Shown here one piece after another: positions 1 through 10,702 of a stretch of DNA of 57,177 nucleotides. Made by a program: the position numbers and the translations under genes. Below the pieces are notes generated by a model. It worked only from the letters and a program-made list of their open reading frames with translations, did not search any database and was not told the DNA's origin. Position 1 is the first letter of the stretch. Every line of letters begins with the position of its first letter. The DNA is from Hyphomicrobiales bacterium (GTDB lineage: Bacteria > Pseudomonadota > Alphaproteobacteria > Rhizobiales > Methyloligellaceae). Location of the stretch: the NCBI GenBank assembly GCA_028280515.1, contig JANQLP010000180.1, forward strand, positions 1-57,177, read 5' to 3'.

Positions 1-3000
1 ATCAGTTCCCGGGTCCGGGCCCTCGGTGATGACATCATTCCCGTCGCCGGACGCATAGCGGTAGGTGTCCGATCCTCTGTTCCCGTCCAGAGTATCGTCC
101 CCACCATTGCCAACGATCGTGTCGTCTGCACTGGTACCAGTGATCGTCTCTGCAGCATTCGTTCCGAAGTAGATTGTGTTCGCGACAAGTGTTGTCTCAT
201 CCCAGACGGATCCATCCGCAAACTTGATTTCCTCCAAACCATAGTCCGTACTGAAGAATTGATCATCGACATCGATAATTTCGCCGGTAGAGCTGACAAT
301 AATCTGAAGATCATTTGTGTTGCTTACCTTGTATGAGAATATCAGGTCACTTGCATTGAGATCTGTGAACTCTAGTCGATCTAGCGTTCCTTGAAACTTC
401 GCCTCGTCGATGAGGTCGTTTCCGTCTCCCAGGCCATAAAGATAAACATCCGAGCCACCCGCACCGACAAGCGTATCGTCGCCCGCCGAGCCCTGGATAC
501 TGTCAGGATCTGCCGTTCCGTTGAGCGTTTCACTCGCTGACGTACCAATGATCGGATTCAAACCGATTACCATGTGTTCGATGTCGGCCATGGTCCATAC
601 AGTTCCATCATCGAACTCGATCTGTTCCATACGGTACCAATGACTACCGAATTGCTCGTCGAGCATTATGCTTCCGCCACCGGCAAAGCTAAGTGTTACA
701 TCGTCGTTATCGGCAATCCCCCGGGTGAGTGTCACGTCCGCAGTAGAAATACCGTGGATACGCAACTTGTCGGCTAGCGACGAAGTGAAACCATCATCAA
801 AAATGACATCGTCCCCGTCACCCAACGTATAGATATAAGTGTCATTTCCATTGTCGCCGTTGAGCGTATCGTTTCCAAGGCCGCCTTCCAGAACATCGTC
901 TCTGGAAAAAAAGCCGAGGATGGTATCGTCACCGGATGTCGATGCCTGGTCGATGAGCATTTGCTTGATATCTTCATCACGCCAAACAGTACCGTCGTCG
1001 AAGCCGATGCTTCCGATACGGTGCCTCGAGTTGCCGAACTGCTCGTCCAGCATGACGCTGCCACCACCGGTGAAGCTCAAGGTCACGTCATCCGTATCCG
1101 CAGTCCCACGGGCGAGAGTAACGTCTGCTGTTGCTATATCGAAAAGGCGAAGAGTGTCGTCCAAGGACGGACCCACAATCGACCCACTGTCCAGTATGAC
1201 GTCATGTCCGTCGCCAGCAGCGTATAGATAAGTGTCGTCACCGTATCCGCCGCCGAGTGTGTCGTCGCCAAGGCCACCCCTGATCTGATCGTTGCCCGCG
1301 TCGCCAGCAATGTCATCAACACCGTCGCCGCCATCTAGCGAGTCGTTGCCATCTCCGCCTGAAATGGTGTCGTTTCCACCTGCACCAAGCAGAGAGTCTC
1401 GAGCGGCACTGCCCGTCAAGGTGTCGGCAAAGTCGCTACCCTCGAAGGCCTCAATGCCGTGGAAGGCATCTCCTGCGGCATAGCCTGTGTATGTGCCTGT
1501 TCCAAGGTCCAGAGTGATCCCGACCGGTGAGTCGAGATAGCTGGCGACGTCTGTCCCAAAGCCACCGGTCAGCGTATCCGCACCATCGCCGCCTCTCAGC
1601 GTGTCGTCGCCGTCACCGCCAAGCAGCGTGTCCACACCGCCACCCCCACTGAGGGTATCGTTCCCTTCACCACCGCTGAGGACATTTGCTCCGGCGTTGC
1701 CAGTAAGGACGTCGTTGCCGCTACCGCCGGTAACGTTTTCGATGTTTGCAAAGGTGTCTCCTTCCGCCGTTCCGCCGGTGCCGCTGTTGAGCGCCAGATT
1801 GACAGAAACGCCTTCCTCGGACTCTGAATAGTCCGCGGTATCGGTTCCCGTACCGCCATCCAGCTGGTCGCTGCCATGCCCACCTTGCAGCACATCGTTG
1901 CCGATGCCGCCATTGATGACGTCGTTGGCATATCCGCCACTCAAGGTGTCGTTGCCGTCACCGCCATTGATCGTATCCACGCTGCCGAGGCCGACGATGA
2001 CATCATCTCCCGCAGTGCCGGTAAGCGTCTGCGTCGGGTTGACCGTGAACGTAACAGTCTCGGTGTCTTCACCCGCCTTGCCGTCGGTGATTGTGTAGTC
2101 GAACGACGTTGTTCCGACAAAGTCCGGGTCGACAAGAAAACGGACTTCATTGTCGCTCGTGAGCGTCACTGTGCCGTTTTCCGATCTGAACACGGTGCTT
2201 ATTTCAAGAGGATCAGAATCAGCATCCGTCGCTCCCACGAGCAACGCTGCTTGCGTAAGGATGAACGGCACGCCTTGCGTCAGCGTGAAGCTGTGTGCGG
2301 CTGCCACCGGTTTAGTATTCGATCCACCGATATAAATGCGCTTGTTGTTGAATTGGATGAACTCGATGTCGGTCAGGGTATCAGTGCCTTCGACCCCCGA
2401 GACGGTGTAGTGAGTCCCATGATCCGTGACAGTGTAATCGGCGAAAGCGCCCACATAGTGCGCCGTGTCATTGCCTGTGCCGCCGCCAAGAACATCATTG
2501 CCCAGTCCGCCGAACAGAATGTCATCGCCTGCGTCACCGGAAAGATCGTCGTTTCCGGCGCCGCCTGAGAGCATGTCAGCACCCTGGCCACCGTCGATAT
2601 CGTCAATCCCGTCACCGCCGCGCAAGACGTTGTCATTGTTGTCGCCGGTCAGAGTGTCATCGAAATCCGAACCGGTCAGATTCTCGATATCTGTCAGCGT
2701 ATCCCCGGCCGCGTCGCCACCAGCTGCCGTACCCGCTCCGAGGTTGACCTGCACGGCGAGGGCAGATGTCGAGTAGTCCGCTGTATCAGAGCCTTCGCCG
2801 CCGCGAAGATTATCAGCACCTGCGCCACCCGTCAGAATGTCATTCCCGCGGCCACCATCAATCAGGTTGGCTTGATCGTTACCGGTCACGACATCGTGCC
2901 CGTCGCCGAGATACACATCCTCGATGGTCGTCCCCGCAGCAATGGTCAGCGTGTTGTCGGCGATTTCGCTGGTCTCGCCTGCACGCAGATCGACAACCGA

Positions 3001-6000
3001 GTCGGTGAAAATGGACGCGAGGTTTAGCGTATCGTGCCCTGAAGTATCGCTGAGCGAACGCCGGTCGACGTCGAACCCGGTCGTAAAGTTCGCAAAGTCC
3101 GGCGTATAGATGTACACGTCGTCGTTCGACGGGGTATCGCCGTAGAAATCGATCGACCAGCTGTTCAGCGTTCCGGTCTCGCCGGTCGCGAGGTCCCGGA
3201 CCGTGAGTGTCCAATCGCCCTGGCTGCTTTCACCCCAATGATGGGTCGTGTAGAAGCGCCATGTGACATCGTCTCCGGTTGACCCTCGGTCAGCCGGATC
3301 GTTCGGCGCTTTACCCGGCCGGTCCATCAGAATGCTCGTTGTCCCGTCCGGCGACGTCAATTCAATGACGAGGTCACCGCGCAGTGTATGCGCGATATCA
3401 ACAGTGACTTCCACATGATCAATCTGAACATCGGACGCAATTGTGATTGTGTCGAAAACGGAGCTTTCGTCCGGGATGGTGGCAGACGGCGCACTCGAGC
3501 CTGTTGCGGTTACTTCATTGCTGGACTTGGCTGTGCCAATCCAGCTCTCGGCTAGCCGAACGGCGACATAGGCATCGACCAAGCCGAAACCATAATCATG
3601 GCTGACTTCCAAGCCACCACCGTTCCAATTGGTTGCACCATTTGTCTGCCAACCTTCGTGAGATTCATCTGAATTCCACGCAGAGTAGGCCAGGATCTCC
3701 TGGACATCGCGCCATCCAAGATTCGGATTGGCTTCCAGCATGAGAGCGATGACACCGGAGATAAGCGGAGCCGAGGCCGATGTTCCCGACGCACTCACAT
3801 GATCTGCACCGAGTTCGTATGAGCTGTCGACGAAACCGCCCGCGCCGGTGATATCGGTGCTCACAATTTGTGAGCCAGGGGCCGACACGAGAATGGATGC
3901 ACCGGGATTGCTGAAGTCAGAAACGGTCCCATCAGGGTCGATTGCCGCAACGGTTACAGCGTGCCGAGAGTTTTGGCCGTCGTAGTAACTCGATTGATCG
4001 CCCTCCTGCCGCTCGTTTCCGGCAGAAAACACACTTATTGTACCAAGACCCCCGCGCCCCGTGCCAGCCAGGTCATCAAGTTTGCTGCTGACAAGCCACC
4101 CGTCTGTTCCGGCGTAGAGCGTATCAAGGCTTTGGCTCCAACTGTTGTTGACAATGTCAAACGCACCCAATTCGTTGAACGCAATACTCCAGTCAAACAA
4201 GTTGGGATGAATGTAGCCGGCCAGGGTCGCGTCATATGCAACGCCGACGATGCCATCGCCATCGCGTGCGGCTCCAACTGCCCCGGTCACATATGTGCCG
4301 TGATCACCAACGCCAGGATCTTCGTCGATCGTTGCATCATAGTTGGGGTTGATGTCCGTGTGTGCCTGATCAACGCCGGTGTCGTGTATCGCAATCTTAA
4401 TGCCCTGCCCGGTGTAGTCATCCCAGACGCCAAACACGTTCAGCCAGTTTAGTCCCCATTGGAATCTGAACAGCTCATCATCGGGTAGCGCCTGAAACAC
4501 TTCAATCTCAGACGTAGCGGCGTTGCTCAGGCCGTGTCCGTCGCTGACGATGTAGTCGAAACTAGTAGCGCCCGTGTGGCCGTTGGTCGCCACAAACACG
4601 ATGTTTCCGGCGGAGTCGATGCTTGCTGCACCGTTACTAACACTTGTGATCCCGGATATTCTGAGATGATCGGCATCTACGTCCCAGTCGTTTTCCAACA
4701 GGGCATCAGATGTCAGCAAAATTCCGTCACTTGTATTCCGTAACTGCCAGACCTCGCCAGCTACAATTGGCGCATTATTGGTGCCGTCCAAATGGACCGT
4801 CGTGTCGCTGAAGACCAACCGTTCAATATTCGCCAGCGTATCAGTACCGTCGTCGCCATCGGAAGAATTCTGATCGACTACCGTTGCCGATGTAGCATTG
4901 CCTGTGATCTGGTAATCTGCTGCAACACCTGAGAAGACGGCGACATCGAGGCCGGCGCCACCGTCAATATTGTCGTCACCTTCCCCGCCCGTTACGCGGT
5001 CATCTCCGTTCCCGGAATCAATTGTATCATCGCCGCCTCCACCGTCGATCACTAGACGGTCCGTGGCCGTTGTACCCGTAAACGTATCATTTCCGACTGA
5101 CCCAAACGCCCACTCAATGGAGGATGAAACTAGGTTCAGTGATACCCCCGCCTCACCGGTCACAAAGGCGGTGTCAGTTCCAAGACCACCATCGATAATT
5201 GTATCGTTACTATCAATCCAAAGAGTGTCGTTGCCTGCCCCTCCACTGAGGGAATCTGCGCCCTCATCACCGGATAAGAAGTCACTCCCTGAGCCGCCGG
5301 TCAGAGTATCATTTCCGGCTCCGCCAAACATGTCGATGTCGAGTGCTGTACCGGCAACAAGAACGTCGTTTCCATCGCTGCCAACTACAACCTCAAACTC
5401 GGTCGAACCGAGGTTGATTGACACAGCGTCAGCGGTCTCAACAATAGCGATATCACGTCCGCCGCCGCCCGATACTCCCACAGTGAGATCTGCGGCTTCC
5501 AAAAAGACAACATCATCGCCTTCGCCCGCATTGATTTGGTCCGAACCTTGGCCGCCTGCGATCAGATCGTCACCTGCACCACCAGTGATTACATCGTTGC
5601 CGCCGTTCCCCAGGAATATCGCGGCGACGTCGTCCGAAGTGTCGAGTAAATCACCACTCTGTGTCCCGATTGCACCTGAGTAAATGCTCGTTCCAATGTC
5701 GAATGTTGCGCCTCCGATATCGGACAAGATTTTCACTACTGCAGTGCGCCCATCTTCGAATGTCACAGTCCTCTCATCGCCGATCGTCTCTTCACTAGAG
5801 CCGAACGGGTCGTATTCCAGACCCAATGCATAAGTCGTCAAAACTCCGCTCGTGGTGGTTATGGTCGAAGTCTGGAAGAGGTAACCAGCATCAATCTTTT
5901 GGGCTGCGACTGCGCCAACAGGTGCATCGGCCGAATTCTCATACACCTCACCAGGATCCACCAATCCGTTGGTGTTCGCATCGTGCCAATAAACAATGTT

Positions 6001-7509
6001 CTCAGCCTGTGGATCGATTGCGGATGGGGTTAGGTCAATTGATACGACATTTGCGTTGTTGAGACTTGTGAGTTCACCAGCATCACTTTCACCGTCAGCA
6101 TCAGCGTCGATCCAAAAACTCAATTCGGCAAAAATGCTATCCGAGTTATCAATGACCCCGTCATCGTTATCGTCATATGCTGCCAACTTATCTAGATCGG
6201 TAACACCTTCTTCAACTTCTCCAAAACTGATCTCGCTACCATCGCTAATCACGCCGTCTTGATTGATATCGCGCACCAATATCGCGTCAGAGCTCGACCA
6301 GGCGATGCGCTCCTTGAAACCATCATTGTCAAAATCAAAATGCGTTATGGACCCCTCAGACAATGACAGGAAATCCAAACCATCATCATGGATATCGACA
6401 ATAATGGGATCGTATGCCACGGCCGCTTTGTAGGCGGCCTTTGCTGCGTATGCAGCCGAGACCCTAGCGGCCGCCTTCGAACCCTTGACAAGGAAAATTC
6501 CTGCAGGCGTAGCAGCTCCCCCGTATGCAGCTACGGCTGCATATGCGATGGAGGTCGCAGCAGCAGCAGCAGCAAATATTGCAGAGTCGATAGCTGATTG
6601 TTCCGCCGCAGATTTTTCGTCTTCGTCTGGTGGTTCAGGGGCAGGCGGATTGTTGCCAGGCTGAGGCCCAGGGCCACCGCCCGGTCCGCCTTCATTGCCG
6701 CCGCCATCGCCTGGTCCCCCACCTCGACCAGGATTCGATCCAGGTGGTGGATTTGGATTCCCCGGCGGTGGATTCAGTAGAGATTTTACGACCAAGCTTG
6801 CTTCGGTGATTTGTTCGTCGGAAACAGTCCAATCGGAGTACGCAAACTCAAGTCCCGCATCTCTCTCACCTGCGGTGTTCGTTGCGGTTTCCAGTTGGGC
6901 TTGATCATCGAAAATCCCTAGATTTTCCGTCTCATGGTCTATAGATGAAGCTTGGTACCTCGGGCTGTTACCTAGTGTTTCAGTCTTCTGATGCACTTTC
7001 GCTCCGGCAATGTCAGTAATGCCGGAAACTCCAAAAATCTGAAATTCTGGGAGTTCTGCGAAAAACGAGTTCGCTTTGAAAGACTCTATAGCGGTCCAAT
7101 ATGAGCCGTTGGGTGCTGTGACATCCTGGAATGTCGAGTCTAGACCAGTCGATGCCACTCCCAAGTTAACTTTTGAAAGGCCGGCATCGCTTTCGACCTT
7201 GTCGGATTTCGTAGAATCGACTGCACCATATGAGCCTCGGTTGTCGAATTCAGTCGGATACCAAAGGGAACTGAGATCCCAAAATTTCAGGGTTGACGTG
7301 TCGATCACCGGATCAAAAATAGAAGTGTCAAACGGGGCCGTCCAAACACCTAATGGGCCGTGTTCCTGCCCATTCAAAGCTGCTCTGAATTTGTTAATAT
7401 TATTGTCTAGATTGCCTCTGTGATCACCAGTTTGACTGTCAAAAGTCTGATCCTCGATACCATCTAAGGCATGTTTGAATTCAAGTGATTGATGTGCCCT
7501 CTTGTCCAT
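1..7509 (-). CDS. Giant RTX protein with S8 (kexin/subtilisin-like) protease core; 3' end beyond window
   Basis: Open frame from an ATG at 7509 (GAGGGA just upstream) to base 1 with no stop, so at least 2503 residues with the C-terminus missing. Order by residue: unique N-terminus (1-240); Pro/Gly-rich linker (about 244-306); Ala-rich hydrophobic stretch (about 305-364); EF-hand-like Asp-rich segment (about 380-477); first block of GGxGxD calcium-binding repeats (about 617-870); cadherin-like domain (to about 1010); S8 protease (about 1020-1320) with Asp1043 in HDTGVD, His1070 in GDHGTY and Ser1244 in SGTSASAP; a P-domain-like jelly roll (about 1337-1453); more RTX repeats; a second cadherin-like domain; then at least four haemolysin-type calcium-binding-related units (DxYxYxxGDGxD with DxQF). 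There is no Sec signal, so type I secretion is inferred. It starts 26 bp after the TPR gene, so they are probably cotranscribed. Confidence 0.9.
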   Translation of the reverse strand, partial: MDKRAHQSLEFKHALDGIEDQTFDSQTGDHRGNLDNNINKFRAALNGQEHGPLGVWTAPFDTSIFDPVIDTSTLKFWDLSSLWYPTEFDNRGSYGAVDSTKSDKVESDAGLSKVNLGVASTGLDSTFQDVTAPNGSYWTAIESFKANSFFAELPEFQIFGVSGITDIAGAKVHQKTETLGNSPRYQASSIDHETENLGIFDDQAQLETATNTAGERDAGLEFAYSDWTVSDEQITEASLVVKSLLNPPPGNPNPPPGSNPGRGGGPGDGGGNEGGPGGGPGPQPGNNPPAPEPPDEDEKSAAEQSAIDSAIFAAAAAATSIAYAAVAAYGGAATPAGIFLVKGSKAAARVSAAYAAKAAYKAAVAYDPIIVDIHDDGLDFLSLSEGSITHFDFDNDGFKERIAWSSSDAILVRDINQDGVISDGSEISFGEVEEGVTDLDKLAAYDDNDDGVIDNSDSIFAELSFWIDADADGESDAGELTSLNNANVVSIDLTPSAIDPQAENIVYWHDANTNGLVDPGEVYENSADAPVGAVAAQKIDAGYLFQTSTITTTSGVLTTYALGLEYDPFGSSEETIGDERTVTFEDGRTAVVKILSDIGGATFDIGTSIYSGAIGTQSGDLLDTSDDVAAIFLGNGGNDVITGGAGDDLIAGGQGSDQINAGEGDDVVFLEAADLTVGVSGGGGRDIAIVETADAVSINLGSTEFEVVVGSDGNDVLVAGTALDIDMFGGAGNDTLTGGSGSDFLSGDEGADSLSGGAGNDTLWIDSNDTIIDGGLGTDTAFVTGEAGVSLNLVSSSIEWAFGSVGNDTFTGTTATDRLVIDGGGGDDTIDSGNGDDRVTGGEGDDNIDGGAGLDVAVFSGVAADYQITGNATSATVVDQNSSDGDDGTDTLANIERLVFSDTTVHLDGTNNAPIVAGEVWQLRNTSDGILLTSDALLENDWDVDADHLRISGITSVSNGAASIDSAGNIVFVATNGHTGATSFDYIVSDGHGLSNAATSEIEVFQALPDDELFRFQWGLNWLNVFGVWDDYTGQGIKIAIHDTGVDQAHTDINPNYDATIDEDPGVGDHGTYVTGAVGAARDGDGIVGVAYDATLAGYIHPNLFDWSIAFNELGAFDIVNNSWSQSLDTLYAGTDGWLVSSKLDDLAGTGRGGLGTISVFSAGNERQEGDQSSYYDGQNSRHAVTVAAIDPDGTVSDFSNPGASILVSAPGSQIVSTDITGAGGFVDSSYELGADHVSASGTSASAPLISGVIALMLEANPNLGWRDVQEILAYSAWNSDESHEGWQTNGATNWNGGGLEVSHDYGFGLVDAYVAVRLAESWIGTAKSSNEVTATGSSAPSATIPDESSVFDTITIASDVQIDHVEVTVDIAHTLRGDLVIELTSPDGTTSILMDRPGKAPNDPADRGSTGDDVTWRFYTTHHWGESSQGDWTLTVRDLATGETGTLNSWSIDFYGDTPSNDDVYIYTPDFANFTTGFDVDRRSLSDTSGHDTLNLASIFTDSVVDLRAGETSEIADNTLTIAAGTTIEDVYLGDGHDVVTGNDQANLIDGGRGNDILTGGAGADNLRGGEGSDTADYSTSALAVQVNLGAGTAAGGDAAGDTLTDIENLTGSDFDDTLTGDNNDNVLRGGDGIDDIDGGQGADMLSGGAGNDDLSGDAGDDILFGGLGNDVLGGGTGNDTAHYVGAFADYTVTDHGTHYTVSGVEGTDTLTDIEFIQFNNKRIYIGGSNTKPVAAAHSFTLTQGVPFILTQAALLVGATDADSDPLEISTVFRSENGTVTLTSDNEVRFLVDPDFVGTTSFDYTITDGKAGEDTETVTFTVNPTQTLTGTAGDDVIVGLGSVDTINGGDGNDTLSGGYANDVINGGIGNDVLQGGHGSDQLDGGTGTDTADYSESEEGVSVNLALNSGTGGTAEGDTFANIENVTGGSGNDVLTGNAGANVLSGGEGNDTLSGGGGVDTLLGGDGDDTLRGGDGADTLTGGFGTDVASYLDSPVGITLDLGTGTYTGYAAGDAFHGIEAFEGSDFADTLTGSAARDSLLGAGGNDTISGGDGNDSLDGGDGVDDIAGDAGNDQIRGGLGDDTLGGGYGDDTYLYAAGDGHDVILDSGSIVGPSLDDTLRLFDIATADVTLARGTADTDDVTLSFTGGGSVMLDEQFGNSRHRIGSIGFDDGTVWRDEDIKQMLIDQASTSGDDTILGFFSRDDVLEGGLGNDTLNGDNGNDTYIYTLGDGDDVIFDDGFTSSLADKLRIHGISTADVTLTRGIADNDDVTLSFAGGGSIMLDEQFGSHWYRMEQIEFDDGTVWTMADIEHMVIGLNPIIGTSASETLNGTADPDSIQGSAGDDTLVGAGGSDVYLYGLGDGNDLIDEAKFQGTLDRLEFTDLNASDLIFSYKVSNTNDLQIIVSSTGEIIDVDDQFFSTDYGLEEIKFADGSVWDETTLVANTIYFGTNAAETITGTSADDTIVGNGGDDTLDGNRGSDTYRYASGDGNDVITEGPDPGTD

Positions 7510-7535
7510 CATTCCCTCATTCTGCCAGGCCAATT

Positions 7536-8669
7536 TCATCTAGAACTTTTCTCCAATCGGCCGATAGCCTGTTGAAGCCAATTGTCATTTGGTGAAAGCT
7601 TGAGCGCGCGCTCATAGTCGGCGCGCGCCAAGTCAGTTCGTCCTTGCTTGGCGTATAACCAACCACGGTTTCGAAACGCGTTGACGTGCGAAGGATTTGC
7701 AGCGATCGCTCGCTTGTAGTCGGCAAGCGCGTCTTTATAGTGACCGAGAGCGCGAAGACTGTTTCCACGGTTTACATACGCAGGTACGTAATCAGGATTT
7801 ATTTCAATCGCGCGCGTATAACTATCGATCGCTTTGTCGTGTTGATCTATGTCAGCAAAAACATTGCCAAGATTGTAATGCGAATCTGAATAATCAGGTG
7901 ACAGCTGAATTGCCCGCTTGTAGTCGGAAATTGCTGCACGATTTTTGTTTTGCTTACTATTACTAAGAGCTCGGCCATAGAACGCGCGAGCTGTCGGTTT
8001 AATTTCAATTGCTGTCGTGTAGTCTTTTACTGCTTCGCTAGGTCGGCCAAGCTTTGACAGCAAATTGGCGCGATTGTAGAACGCCCGCCAGTTATTTTGG
8101 TTTTCCTCAGCCGCATCCGCGAATGCGTTCAGTGCGTCCTCATATCTGCCAAGCGCCTTCAGAGACAACCCACGGCCGAGTAACACATGAGTGTTATGAG
8201 GTCTAAGTCTGAGGCTTTCATTGTAGTCATCGAGCGCCGCTTCGTTTCGCCCCATCTTTCGAAGTGTTAGCGCGCGCTCGGAGTAAACCCAATACTTTTC
8301 GGGCTTCAATTGTACCGCCCGATCATTGTCGTTGAGAGCCTCTCTTAACTTACCCAAAGCCCTTAAGGCGGCAGCTCGTTGCACCAGAATGTCTGCCACC
8401 TCTGGGTCACTGCTATCCAACGTGTTTAGCGCCCGGGTAAAGGCAGCCACCGCCGCTTCATAATCTTTTTTGAGGATTGACTGCACACCATCCAAGTACG
8501 CAGACGATGCGGGTCCTTTCAAAATCTGATTTCTAAGAAGCGCCGGAGTTCTTTCGAACGCCGATGCACCGTCTGATGCTATTGAACCCGCCGCACCTGC
8601 GCGCGAAACGTCCTGAATGCCAACTAGAAGAAACGCACAAACAACGCACGTGACGAACAATCTCAACAT
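7536..8669 (-). CDS. Secreted/periplasmic TPR-repeat protein
   Basis: A 377-residue protein. The N-terminus (MLRLFVTCVVCAFLLVG then a small-residue cleavage region) looks like a Sec signal peptide. From about residue 55 to the end it is almost wholly tetratricopeptide repeats, eight to nine of the 34-residue units with the usual A-Y-x-N-R-G/G-x-Y-x-x-A-L-x-D-Y-x-x-A-I-x-x-x-P pattern. Such solenoids are protein-binding scaffolds; no catalytic domain is visible. The start is supported by AAGGAG 9 nt upstream. It lies directly upstream of the RTX protease gene and downstream of the acyltransferase on the same strand, so a role in export or assembly of the RTX protein is plausible but inferred. 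Confidence 0.85.
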   Translation of the reverse strand: MLRLFVTCVVCAFLLVGIQDVSRAGAAGSIASDGASAFERTPALLRNQILKGPASSAYLDGVQSILKKDYEAAVAAFTRALNTLDSSDPEVADILVQRAAALRALGKLREALNDNDRAVQLKPEKYWVYSERALTLRKMGRNEAALDDYNESLRLRPHNTHVLLGRGLSLKALGRYEDALNAFADAAEENQNNWRAFYNRANLLSKLGRPSEAVKDYTTAIEIKPTARAFYGRALSNSKQNKNRAAISDYKRAIQLSPDYSDSHYNLGNVFADIDQHDKAIDSYTRAIEINPDYVPAYVNRGNSLRALGHYKDALADYKRAIAANPSHVNAFRNRGWLYAKQGRTDLARADYERALKLSPNDNWLQQAIGRLEKSSR

Positions 8670-9280
8670 GTGACCATCTCCTTGGAGATATGGATTCGGT
8701 TGCCGAGATTATCTCTGCGCGCGATTAGTATTTCGCGCAGATGAAATTTCAAATTCGAACAAAAATATTTACCGTCCTGATTCGGCGCGCGGATGGACGA
8801 ATGCTCCTCAAGCTCCAAATTGAAGCCGAGCAGCGGAAGGGGCGAGTAGGCGCACCAACTCATCGCAACGGATAACGGCGGACGCGCAGCCTGAAATTCC
8901 TGAGCGAAACCAAGCGCTAAATCAACTCTGCGAGTATGCCTGAAATCGGCCACGGTCCCTATACACTTCGGTTGGCGTCTTCATCAAAACCGTTAAACAC
9001 TTGAGATCGCAGGATTTCACTGAGTCGTCTAATGTCAACGTGTTTACATTAATACTCGAACTATATGACTATCGTGCGGTAAATTTATGACATGAGTCAA
9101 ATATCCCCGAGTCAAGGTATTTTTTTTTAGGTGTATATATTGATGTTTTAATTGACGCCTTTGGGTTGTATACTTGGAATACAGACAACCTTACACACTC
9201 CTAGAAAGAACCGCCCTAAGGTCTGGATTTAGCGAGCAAATTGAAAGTACGAGCGCGAGCGACGAGCCTTAGGACAAAAG
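8670..9280. other. Gene-poor AT-rich intergenic region
   Basis: About 610 bases between the acyltransferase and the TPR gene. A 96-codon minus-strand frame (8663-8953) exists but overlaps the TPR start and resembles nothing I recognise. The stretch around 9030-9190 is strongly AT-rich with a T-run near 9120 and probably holds promoter signals. I cannot assign specific boxes. Confidence 0.5.
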
Positions 9281-9889
9281 CTATTTCGAAGGAGCGCTCG
9301 ATTTCGGATTGACGGTCTGCACGCCTACCTTGCCGTCTTCACCGCGTGCGCGCAGCTTGAATGGCTTGCCCTCGAACACCGCTTCACCCATACGTTCCAC
9401 CATAGCCTTGACGGCCTCGGGCGCCCCTACCGCGTCAATGAGCCACAGCGTGTCGCCGCTCGTCCACTCATCGGGCCGCAGCCGCACCGGTCGATCGATA
9501 CCATCCATCAGCTTTTTGTCGACTTCATCCGAAACGCGCGCCCACAGCGCCACACCGATCGGCGCCGGGATGCCGCCCTCTTTGGAACGTGCCTCGGCCA
9601 GGGTGAACTGGTTGGCGAGGAGTGGCGGCACAACAAGCCATTCAAGATCCGTGAGACTGTAATGCCGGTAGTGTGGCGAGCGCATCAGAACGGAGACAAT
9701 TTCGCCGAAGCCGGCGGCCATCATCTTGGCCTGGATTGCCTGGCGGGCAGCCTCCTCCGCTGCGTCATTACTGGAATCAGACGTCTCGGCAACCTTTCCC
9801 GCGGCAGGTTTCTTCTCGGCACCGCTGGAAGATGTTTTCCTCTTGGGTTGATCTTTCGATTTGACACTCGCCTTGCGTGTATTCGACAC
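9281..9889 (-). CDS. HlyC/RtxC-type toxin-activating lysine acyltransferase
   Basis: A 202-residue protein. Residues 1-55 are a Lys/Ser/Ala-rich, probably disordered extension. The rest matches the alphaproteobacterial branch of toxin-activating lysine acyltransferases: a SPHYRHYSLTDLEWLVVPPL block (from residue 71, holding the His expected in the active site), then PIGVALWARVS, then a GDTLWLIDAVG block containing the conserved Asp. In the family, acyl-ACP is used to acylate internal lysines of RTX proteins in the cytoplasm before type I secretion. The only RTX gene in view is the protease on the same strand, so that is the likely client. The N-terminal extension makes it longer than classical HlyC (about 170 residues). 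Confidence 0.85.
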   Translation of the reverse strand: MSNTRKASVKSKDQPKRKTSSSGAEKKPAAGKVAETSDSSNDAAEEAARQAIQAKMMAAGFGEIVSVLMRSPHYRHYSLTDLEWLVVPPLLANQFTLAEARSKEGGIPAPIGVALWARVSDEVDKKLMDGIDRPVRLRPDEWTSGDTLWLIDAVGAPEAVKAMVERMGEAVFEGKPFKLRARGEDGKVGVQTVNPKSSAPSK

Positions 9890-10582
9890 TTTCTACCCCA
9901 CCTCTCTCCAAATTTTGAATTGTAAAAATTGGGCTTGTTCAATGTTTCAACGATCTAAATAGATCGCGCAAGCATGGCGGGGATGTGACAGGGGGCGTAG
10001 AGAACTGCTGGACGTTCCGGTCAGCCGCAATGAATACGCAGGTCAGCATTGGGGCGCGGGCGGACATCCAATTGTCCCGTCCCAAACGCAACGCTCCCGC
10101 TCATGGGTGGACCGGCTGCACGATGACCGAGCACTGTTCTAATTTCAGCTAAGGCTACCGATTTCTTTCAGTTCGCCTGAACTGGAACAGCATAGGTTCC
10201 TATTGATCTCTGAGCGCACACATATTGCAGACGCGAACCCATAACCATCCGAAGTATATGATTATTGCATCCACTCCATCATAGCCACGACATCGGCATC
10301 GCTAACCGCAACACCTGCATCCATTGCCCACCTCTTTACGCTATCAGAGACCTTGCAATGCTCAGCTGTCCCTTCATACCTCCGAGTACAAACGGGCAGG
10401 TCAGTGCCCTCACCTGTCTGAAGCCCAGCGATGACTAACGCTGTGGTAGCCAATGGGCATGATCTTGCCGGTTGGGCGGTTGTACGTTGCAGTCGTTTTG
10501 CGCGGCGATTGGCGGAATGCTACGATAATGACATACGTATCTACGTAGCACACCTAAAGCGTATGATCGCCATGGTGTTAAA

Positions 10583-10625
10583 AACCTCAAACTCGGAGAA
10601 CCCGTCATCAGGGCTGTTTGAGGTT
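10583..10625. repeat. 10-bp perfect inverted repeat (possible RNA hairpin)
   Basis: Arms AACCTCAAAC (10583-10592) and GTTTGAGGTT (10616-10625) are perfect complements; the loop can form a second short CCC/GGG stem. No T-run follows, so this is not a classical intrinsic terminator on the plus strand. It could be a leader structure of the following gene. Confidence 0.5.
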
Positions 10626-10702
10626 ACATGGGGAAACTCATGTAGGAGATCTTCGCGTCTCTCTTGGTGGCGGGCTTTTTGGTGCATGTTCAATTGAGCC
10701 AG

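Noticed and set aside
574-5683. Many plus-strand frames of 60-240 codons opposite the RTX gene
   Set aside because: They are Ser/Pro-rich antisense reflections of the Gly/Asp repeat codons; the minus-strand frame is continuous and has clear domains.
8663-8953. 96-codon minus-strand frame overlapping the TPR gene start
   Set aside because: No ribosome site, no recognisable domain, and the TPR gene's own AAGGAG lies inside it.
9215-9275. CCTAAGG and CCTTAGG near each other considered as a terminator for the acyltransferase
   Set aside because: The arms are short, about 40 bases apart and not followed by a T-run.
10262-10697. Two small overlapping frames (63 codons minus, 88 codons plus) before the fibre gene
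   Set aside because: No coding character or family pattern; they oppose each other and neither has a good ribosome site.
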